A stretch of DNA of 25,038 nucleotides from Priapulus caudatus (Eukaryota; Priapulida; Priapulimorpha; Priapulimorphida; Priapulidae), in NCBI RefSeq assembly GCF_000485595.1, contig NW_014578327.1, forward strand, positions 1-25,038. The letters are read 5' to 3'. Positions 18,106 through 25,038 of this stretch are shown piece after piece. Within the stretch, counting starts at the first letter, position 1. Each line of letters opens with the position of its first letter. The position numbers and the translations under genes are program-made. The notes below the pieces were generated by a model. It worked only from the letters and a program-made list of their open reading frames with translations. It ran no database searches and was not told the DNA's origin.

Positions 18106-19009
18106 AGACTGTCTCCGTAAGTCGTGTTAGACTGTTAGTGAATCCACCTTGTTGTGTGCCACGTCGGGGACGTTTAGAGTCAGTCTAAGACGTTTAGATT
18201 ACAGCAAGGCGCAGCTAGTGGCTGCTTCAAAAACGCCGCATCCCTGCTGAATTGCAGGAGGCCATGCAAGTGACTGCAGTTCCGCTGCAATCAGCAGCAA
18301 ATTGTCTTGCCGCAGGTTGCTGAAAGTGGAGGCGTAATTCCGCTGATGTTTGCAACGGCTGCTGCAGTTGGAAATTTATTCATCAACGGTGATTCATCGG
18401 CTGTTGTAATTGAAATAGGAACTGTCAGTGAAACAGATTTGTTGACAGACATTATAATATATGTCTCTTAGGGTTTCTATTTCAGTTAACAGTAAATATA
18501 ACTGCGGTCACTTTATAAATAGACCTACTTGGCAGTGTTATTGAGACATACATAGTTGCCATGTATTACTCACGCTGCTGTTAGCAATGTCGTGGAAATA
18601 TTTTTGTCTAATTACCCCATTGTGGACTTGTATATGCAATGTATGTACGTGTTATGCTGGGCTTACACTATTATACAGATATTGTGTGATTAAAATGTCT
18701 CTGGAATACTGTCACTGTACTGTCACAATGTCACCATAAAACGAAGGTCCAACCACAATTTCCATCAAATTTAATCTCTTACAGGTTTGTTATTTGATAA
18801 TGATTATACTCATCGTTTGTAGGTCATAGTATAAAATATATACTTCGCGTTAGATCAAGAGCATGTAACATATTGTTATACATTTTACTTACAGATAACA
18901 TGTTACTTGGGAAAGAGAGACTTTGTGGATCATCTGACACATATCGACCCAATAGGTAATGACATATACGTTTCAAATTTGCTTTTGCACCTATCATGAT
19001 ACAGAAAAA
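18106..19009. other. Anonymous DNA
   Basis: I see nothing recognisable. A stretch near 18230-18380 is rich in CTGCAG/GCTGC words but has no clear period. Confidence 0.4.
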
Positions 19010-19195
19010 AGTAGTGCTGGTAGCACTGTGTTGTACTGGGTATGTTATGATGTGCTGGTGGCAGTGTTGTGCTAGCACTGTGTTGTGCTGGGTATGTTAT
19101 GATGTGCTGGTGTCAGTGTTGTGCTGGTGGCACTGTGTTATGATGTGCTGGTGTCATTATTGTGGTGGTGGCACTGTGTTGTGCTAGCTGTGTTG
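19010..19195. repeat. About 52-56-bp minisatellite, about 3.5 copies
   Basis: The motif GCACTGTGTTGTGCTGGGTA followed by TGTTATGATGTGCTGGTG recurs with starts near 19021, 19073 and 19129; later copies are partly deleted. It is strongly G/T skewed on this strand. The Cys/Trp-rich ORF across it is a by-product. Confidence 0.8.
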
Positions 19196-19686
19196 CTTAT
19201 AGGCGACAATTGCATCACCGTTAGCTGACTCGATTCAGAATAAGGTTTCCTACCAGTTGGAGGTTTTTTGGCATCATTGCGCAAAGTGGTGACTCATATC
19301 AGACAGGAAAGGCAGGAAGGAACGAACGTACTCTAACGTTGAAGTATGTTTGATATGTATGAACAAAGAAGGAATCCAAACTTGTGTGTTAAACTGAATA
19401 AACGTTAATATCTGTCACACAGTGTAGTCACATCTTGCACAGAGAAACAATATAAAGAAACGCTCACACGCGCGTAAGCGCGTGTGCTTACTCCCGCGAC
19501 CACCACCAGACTCCTCGACTCCTACATCTCTGTCGCTTCTCCCGTCTCTCTCATCTCTTCTATATATTACCCCCAAAACCCCTACATCCTGAGCGCACAT
19601 GTCACCCGTTCTCCCATACCGCGTCCTACCTCCATTTCACAATGACGCTAGAAACGCCCGACCTAAAACACGTTTACCATTCTCCA
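19196..19686. other. Anonymous DNA with a short GC hairpin
   Basis: CACACGCGC-GTAA-GCGCGTGTG (about 19467-19488) is a perfect 9-bp hairpin. A pyrimidine-rich stretch follows (19490-19590). No gene is recognised. Confidence 0.45.
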
Positions 19687-20484
19687 ATCAAGAGCTAATA
19701 ATACCTAGAGTGTACAACGGAAAAACGGGAAAATAGTGCTATTTCACGACATGATTATTCTACTTTGCCTGCGAGGCTAGAATAATTTTATGGTATTGCA
19801 TTAAGCAGAATTCTTTGCTCTCTAAAACAAGACCAACCGCTTGTCAATACGATACTCCTAGGCTGAGATATTGGCTCGTAAACTTCCCCTCCCACAGGCC
19901 TCACGGCGCCTCGAATCCACATCAGTCAGTATCCTTCTCGCCGCTAAGGTTGCTTCGTGAGAGTTCGGTTTTTCCGCGATAACTTTATGAATGAACGGCT
20001 ATCATAGGTGACTTTCGGGGGCATCGCCTATGCCTTATCTCCCATTATCTTTCCTAGCACCGCTAATGCCTGTGCATGGAGCCGGCAATGTTTTCTAAAT
20101 TAAGTCTCTACAACGCAGCTCAGTTACTATATAATGGTGTAGTAAGAGTACCAAATTTGGGCATGTGACATCAATTATCAGCGCTCCAAGCGGTGACGGA
20201 AACCGATAGCCAAAATGCTTAGGGGCGAGTAGGGTGCTGACTGATGTGGATTCGAGGCGCCGTGAGGCCTGTGGGAGGGGAAGTTTACGAGCCAATATCT
20301 CAGCCTAGGAGTATCGTATTAACAATTATAGCGGTTGGTCTTGTTTTAGAGAGCAAAGAATTCTGCTTAATGGAATACCATAAAATTATTCTAGACTCGC
20401 AGGCAAAGTAGAATAATCATGTCGTGAAATAGCACTATTTTCCCGTTTTTCTGTTGTACACTCTGGGTATTATTAGCTCTTGAT
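19687..20484. mobile_element. Foldback element with long inverted arms (798 bp)
   Basis: The left arm 19687-19948 (262 bp) and right arm 20218-20484 (267 bp) are reverse complements with scattered substitutions and small indels; by eye the identity is above 90 percent. Outer ends read ATCAAGAGCTAATAATACC. The central 269 bp is unpaired and non-coding. It fits a long-TIR MITE or foldback transposon. Transcription across it would yield a long hairpin RNA. ORFs inside are short and incidental. Confidence 0.88.
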
Positions 20485-20900
20485 AACATCAATCTAGCCG
20501 CACAAGATGCGCGACGCTCTGTCTACATAGACTACCACTAAAACAACCCTGAGTCTAGCCGCACTCCGCGTCTTAACTAATTTTATGTAACATCTAGTAA
20601 TCATATGTTACAGTACTACCGCGTATATATATGTATTATTAATGTCAGTATATATATATATATATTATATATATATGCCAGTGGTATCTCTATAGGCTTA
20701 CTTGTCAGAACGGAGGAATAGCAGCACTATACACGCATAGCTACATGGTTTGTATCAGGAGTACATATTTCTTTGTAACCACTGATCTCTATAGCCTAAC
20801 TTATATATATATATTATGTAGTATATAGTTGTCCGTGCTTATATCTAATCCATATTTGTGGAAATACTGGCTCCTGCTGCACCGCGCCCCTGCAGCAACA
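20485..20900. other. Anonymous DNA with TA-rich tracts
   Basis: TA tracts lie at about 20649-20676 and 20800-20815. Nothing else is recognised. Confidence 0.45.
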
Positions 20901-21125
20901 GATAGGTAGATAAATTAGATAGATAGATAGCTACATGATACATAGATAGATAGATGATAGATAGATAGAATAGGCTACATAGACAGAAGATAGATAGATA
21001 CATGAAAATAGTTAGATACATAGATAGATAGATACATATAGATAGTTAGATACATAGATAGATAGATACATATAGATAGTTAGATACATAGATACATAGG
21101 CAATAGATAGATATATAGATAGATA
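20901..21125. repeat. GATA-type tetranucleotide repeat with a 34-bp higher-order unit
   Basis: GATA units are interspersed with CATA. From 21011 a 34-bp unit starting GTTAGATACATAGATAGATA occurs twice exactly and begins a third time. Confidence 0.92.
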
Positions 21126-21414
21126 TTTTTAGGGTATTTTTCTTTCAACCAAGTGGTCACCAACTGGAGCCACTTCAATTTCTGGCAACGCCGGTGTCCT
21201 GCTAGTATATTTTAGCTCATCTGACATGTTCAGATGTAGCCTTGTTAGAATCGCATCGATCGGCGTCCGTCCGTCCCGTCCGTGCCGGTCCGGACCTGCG
21301 TGCGTGCCGGCCGTCAACAGTTGGGCATCAAATCTTAACGCTCGACGTTACGGTCCGATATTTGGCCACTCGGGGGGGGGGATCGTCAAAACGAGTTGGA
21401 AATGTCGAAGCTGG

Positions 21415-21427
21415 GGGTCAAAGGTCA
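21415..21427 (+). promoter_or_regulatory. DR1 nuclear-receptor-like motif
   Basis: GGGTCAAAGGTCA has two half-sites separated by one base, matching the DR1 consensus bound by HNF4 and RXR family receptors. The match is by sequence only; use in vivo is unknown. Confidence 0.3.
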
Positions 21428-21596
21428 AGAGGTGTAAAAAAAGGGGGAAGCATTTTATTCCTGTAACTTAAGTTATAGGGAGGAAATGCAGAATTTGTGG
21501 CATCAAATCTAACGGCTCGACCTAGGCTCGTGATACGTCGCGTGTATAAGCCCATGGTAGGAAAAAGCCATCACTGTGCTGAAATTGCGAGTCCAC

Positions 21597-21609
21597 AGGT
21601 CAAAGTTCA
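21597..21609 (+). promoter_or_regulatory. Second DR1 nuclear-receptor-like motif
   Basis: AGGTCAAAGTTCA is an HNF4-like DR1 lying 182 bp from the first, in the second copy of the duplication. Motif match only. Confidence 0.3.
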
Positions 21610-21610
21610 A

Positions 21611-23230
21611 TGCGGGCACAGGGCAGATTTTAGACATTTTCTGAGAAATGGTCTGACGGAGCGATTGAAAAACTTTTTTTGTTTCAGCGGTGACCTAGCA
21701 TTTTTATGGCTTTTATTGCAAATGGACCATGAAATGTACGTTCCGGGTGACGCATGCGAAGAGTAAGTGTCGGATAATCTTTGTACCCTCAGAGCGCGGG
21801 GTTAAACATGGATTTGTTTCTCTCAACTGCGTTGCGAGTACCTGTGGCGTGTGGAAAGCTACCATTTTACAGTGAAATTCAACCATAACTCTTACTTGAA
21901 CAACGCTTACTTAGGAGATAATTACATGACTTATATATAAGATTCTGTAGTGTACATAATTATGAATAGTTGGAATACAGTCACTAGCACTCAAATAATT
22001 ACCCAGGAGTGAGGCTGCGGATTTCCCAGACTTAATTTTCTTTCGCAAGTGTGTACGTTCTTGAGCTTATTCGGTCCACTAATCACTGGCCTACCTTGTA
22101 CTGAAATTAGTTTAGAGATATTTGCTATCGTATTGCTGTAAATTGTAATCTTGCACGAGCTGCTCTGCCTCTGGTTGTATCAACCATTGAGCTATTTTTA
22201 ACGAGCCAGATGTGCCTCGCAAGGGGTTTAATTTACCTTATTACCTGACAGCATAGAACGCACGTTATGTATAGTAATAATATGGTAATTATTCGCTGCT
22301 GCTTTTTGCAATTCGTCGTCACACTGACAGCTGCCATTGCTGCAATGCTTTTGCTGACCGATGCAACGATGCCTTTGATAGCGGCCCGCCATCTATCGGA
22401 ATTTTATTACACTAGTTTGAAGTGTTGTTTTTTTGGGTTAGAAATGAACGTATGTATAGGACGTCTTGCTATGCACAAATGAATTTATCAGCAGAACACC
22501 AGACACCAGATGAGCCCTGTCGCTCTGCGGCACTTGTATAAGAGTTCTATGAGACGGGAAAATATATCGAGGGTGAGTTTAGATTAGCTTAAGTGCAATT
22601 GCTCTACTAGCAATAGTATTATTGTACTGGGAAAGGTTGTTGTTTTCTCTGCTCCGGCATTGTAGAATCGTAGAGTTGTAAAGTTGTTGATCTCCGCTCC
22701 GGCATCGTAGCAGCGTCGAGTTAGCAAATGGTAGCAGGTTGTAGCAAGGAGGAAAGATGATGTAGTCGCAGAATTTGCTCTTGCAGACTGACTTAATTTA
22801 TTAGAAAACACAATACAAATAAATATACACTACGGCGACCTAGGCACCCAAGCCTATAGGCCCCGTGTCTCGACTTCGTCCGCTACATCTTGATAGGAAA
22901 GTCCGTACTCACGTACGTCTTCTGGGTAGGTAACTTTCTGATCTTTCGTCCGGTGTCTATTTATATGTTACCGAAAACCGCCCGGCGACATTTCAATCCG
23001 AACCCCGGCCAATCACCGTCTGGGTCTATGGGGTTAGGGTGCACGCGGTGGGTTATACATTACAATAACAACAATGACTTGCTAGGGTTAGAAGTTTAGA
23101 CAATTAGTCGCAAAGCCCTAATTAGCCCGCAGCCCTACGATACAACAATCCTTCCTTCCCTCTCGAAATAATTCGTGTCCCCACGAAAATACAGTTATAC
23201 ATAAAAAAAACATTAACGTTAAAGCATAAA
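21611..23230. other. Anonymous DNA
   Basis: It holds two direct copies of a roughly 45-bp unit beginning GCTCCGGCAT (22651 and 22696), a possible degenerate solo LTR (22761-23064, see findings), and ORFs below 90 codons that I do not recognise. Confidence 0.4.
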
Positions 23231-23683
23231 GCCTAGCGCACACACCCGAGCAAAACACCCTGAACGTGGCGCAAAACGTGTTTCGCTCGATGTTCGTGGC
23301 TGTGTGCGGATTCCCGAAACAAAAAACATTGCTCAGCTGAGCGTGTTTCGCTGAACAAGCAATGTTTGATTCGCGGAACGTGTTTTCGCCTGAGCATACG
23401 TTTTGCTCGGGTGTGTGCGCCAAACGTTCTGCTACACAGCGAAACGCCACAGACGGTCTCCAATCAATATCCTTAAAAATATCACATGACACACAACATT
23501 GGATGTCCATTGGATGGCTATTTTGGATGTCATGTGACAGCGGCGCTGTACGCAGTGTTTCTGAATGTTTTTATCAGCTGTGTGCTGTGTCGGGTGGCGT
23601 GTGTGCGCTTGCTCGCCGAGCAGATCGAACGCGAAACGCTGGAAAACAAAATTTCCCGTTTTGCTCGGGTGTGTGCGCTAGGC
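23231..23683. mobile_element. MITE copy plus partial copy, CGCACACACCCGAGCAAAAC termini
   Basis: The terminal word is present forward at 23237-23256 and reversed at 23400-23419, bounding a 183-bp copy. It is present again reversed at 23658-23677. The first and third share a longer outer end (GCCTAGCG...), so the element could instead be 453 bp with an internal end. The interior has a palindromic GCTCAGCTGAGC. It has no coding capacity; the ORFs here reflect repeated, stop-poor sequence. Confidence 0.75.
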
Positions 23684-23700
23684 TTAAGTCTAAAGCACAA

Positions 23701-23880
23701 CGCACACACCCGAGCAAAACGCGAAATTTTGTTTTGCTGAACAATCAAACATTGCTTGTTCAGCGAAACACGCTCAGCTGAGCAATGTTTCTTGTTTCGG
23801 GAATCCGCAGACAGCCACGAACATCGAGAGAAACATGTTTTGCTCCACGTTCCGGTACGTGTTTTGCTCGGGTGTGTGCG
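23701..23880. mobile_element. Second copy of the same MITE, opposite orientation (180 bp)
   Basis: It is bounded by the same 20-bp end at 23701-23720 (forward) and 23861-23880 (reverse). The interior matches the first copy in reverse complement over about 95 bp with few changes, including TGCGGATTCCCGAAAC and the GCTCAGCTGAGC core. The two copies together form a large inverted repeat. Confidence 0.82.
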
Positions 23881-24002
23881 TTGGGCTTAAGGCTGCAACA
23901 TCAAACAGTGTCATGATGGTGAGGTAAATCCTTGAGGTCCGAGAAGGGATGGAAAGTCCGGTTTTAAAACGAGTTGAGGGGATATTACTGCAGCTGTCTA
24001 GT

Positions 24003-24022
24003 GAAAATGAGCGCTCATTTTC
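24003..24022. repeat. Perfect 20-bp palindrome
   Basis: GAAAATGAGCGCTCATTTTC is fully self-complementary. It is nested within weaker inverted pairs: CTGTC/GACAG (23994, 24041) and CGAGTTGAG/CTCAACTCG (23970-23978, 24059-24067). Confidence 0.85.
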
Positions 24023-24685
24023 GTATCACAGGAAGGGGTCGACAGTCTGAAACGGTAACTCAACTCGAATCGGCATGGAAAGGCTAGGGAAGGATGGCGA
24101 AACAAGGATACCTCTTACCGCATACAACACGTTAGTAAATCTGTTAATCAAAAGAAAATAAACAAACCAACGACGAAACATAAAATACAGATATCACCGG
24201 CTAAGCTATATCGTAAACACAGATTCATAGCCAATTCTCTGTTTATTAAAAATTTGAATTCGTGGTTTCGCTATGTCGACGCGGGACGAAATCGGACGTA
24301 CCCATTCCCGGGCGGAGCTGTTTTAGCTCGTTCGTCACCTTTAATTAAATATCTTCATTACGCACTATGGTGAGTTTGTACCGTAGTATGCCTCTGTTGG
24401 CAGGGATGCTAATTTCAGCTTACCCTATTGGCTACGTTCGCGGTCATACTTTAGAAGCGGCTAGGCGTCTCGCCTTTCTCATCGCATAGGCTTAATACTA
24501 TATCATACAACTCTCCTTTCGACGCTTTGAGTCACCGTCACGCCGTACAATGAAATTCGAATACCACGCTAGCTATAACTACGAAAAATTCGCGCGCTGC
24601 TCGGCAATTCGCGAACTATTTTACTGTTAATAAATTATTTCAGAATTTGTGGCTATGTATACAGTGAAATTACGATGTAGCTTAC
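24023..24685. other. Anonymous DNA
   Basis: I see no gene or repeat that I recognise in this stretch. Confidence 0.4.
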
Positions 24686-24774
24686 CCTAGGTGTCGTCGC
24701 CGTGTTAGTGTTCTTCTTCTGCTCCTCGACCTTGCTCTGCGCGGGCTCTGGCGGCTGTCGAGCTTGGAGGACAT
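24686..24774 (-). CDS. Possible first coding exon, Arg/Ser-rich N-terminus
   Basis: On the minus strand an ATG at 24774 opens 29 codons starting MSSKLDSRQSPRRARSRSRR, followed by a good splice donor (AGG|GTAAGC, exon end 24686). Without splicing a stop comes at once, in the GTAA of the donor. The Arg/Ser-rich run could be a nuclear or RNA-binding type tail (inference). The locus is CpG-rich, as at many animal promoters, and a plus-strand ATGGCTGCCG at 24781 resembles a YY1-type site. No family is recognised, and the next exon lies beyond what I can define. Confidence 0.25.
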
Positions 24775-24903
24775 GACAACATGGCTGCCGCTTTGTCGGG
24801 TGCGAGAGCGTCGGGTCCGGAGATGGCTGCCTCTCCATTTTCTTCTTCCTTCGCTCTTCTTCTCTCCCGACGCTCTTCTTCTCTGTCTCTTCTTCTTTAT
24901 CAT

Positions 24904-25038
24904 CTGGGGGATTGGCATAGCGTACGTAGCGAATGTGGAATCTTCTTCTCCTTCTTCATCTGGGGGATTGGCATAGCGTACGTAGCGAATGTGGAATCTT
25001 CTTCTCCTTCTTCATCTGGGGGATTAGCGTAGCGAATG
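24904..25038. repeat. 56-bp tandem repeat reaching the window end
   Basis: Units begin CTGGGGGATTGGCATAGCGT at 24904 and 24960, and a third begins at 25016 and is cut by the window edge. The unit includes TACGTAGCGAATGTGGAATC and a CTTCTT-rich part. Copies 1 and 2 are identical, so the array is young. The period is not a multiple of three, so two plus-strand ORFs across it are not evidence of coding. Confidence 0.9.

Larger units (their letters stand above)
21325..21610 (+). repeat. Diverged tandem duplication, 175-bp step
   Basis: GCATCAAATCTTAACGCTCG (21325) and GCATCAAATCTAACGGCTCG (21500) start two diverged copies. Each carries a GTCAAAG-type DR1 motif about 90-97 bp further on. The first copy also has a run of ten G (21372-21381). 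The ORFs across them appear incidental. Confidence 0.55.

Noticed and set aside
20095-20295. Minus-strand ORF of 66 codons
   Set aside because: It straddles the loop and right arm of the foldback element and has no protein-like features.
21129-21317. Minus-strand ORF of 62 codons (ending PALPEIEVAPVGDHLVERKIP)
   Set aside because: The end looks somewhat protein-like but I recognise no family, and the first part comes from a CGTCCGTCC-type repeat.
23118-23781. ORFs of 70-139 codons on both strands
   Set aside because: They follow the MITE ends and palindromic interiors; similar peptides on both strands are the mark of inverted repeats.

Overview
The window reads as repeat-rich nuclear DNA from an animal, most likely a marine invertebrate (inference). 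The signs are a Ty3/gypsy LTR retrotransposon of Mag/SURL-like character, a short TTAGGG-type array, many small inverted-repeat (MITE/foldback) elements, several microsatellites and minisatellites, and no compact gene array. I found no rRNA, no functional tRNA, no CRISPR array and no operon. No host gene is recognisable with confidence; three weak candidates are listed as such.

Layout. 1-1224: TA and GT/GC simple repeats, then a nine-copy 31-bp minisatellite. 1225-5920: one LTR retrotransposon with two 149-bp LTRs (3 differences), a tRNA-Leu-type primer site, a polypurine tract, and gag, protease, RT, RNase H and integrase coding. 5921-9260: two MITE-like elements (6539-6878 and 6908-7160), a hairpin, and an unrecognised minus-strand ORF. 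9261-13177: a foldback unit with a tRNA-like promoter and telomere-like repeat between its arms, a long CACG-type alternating repeat, a 132-bp tandem repeat, and a 599-bp MITE. 13178-19686: mostly anonymous DNA with one 190-codon ORF, two tRNA-like SINE relics, simple repeats and short palindromes. 19687-20484: a foldback element with arms of about 265 bp. 20485-23064: TA and GATA repeats and a diverged 175-bp duplication carrying two DR1-like motifs. 23231-23880: a cluster of one MITE family in both orientations. 24003 to the end: a 20-bp perfect palindrome, a possible first exon on the minus strand, and a 56-bp tandem repeat at the window edge.

Main result. The retrotransposon is young by its LTRs and has long open frames, yet several internal segments lie on the opposite strand while keeping their original place and order. 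Two adjacent pairs stand out: 1805-2076 with 2077-2145 in gag, and 4894-5070 with 5071-5418 in integrase. Each segment is flipped on its own. Reading every segment in its native orientation keeps one frame across every border, apart from a separate 1-nt insertion inside the first integrase segment. A smaller flip sits at the start of gag, and a deletion lies between RT and RNase H. The element has no target-site duplication. This is either an unusual inversion process or an assembly fault; sequence alone cannot decide.
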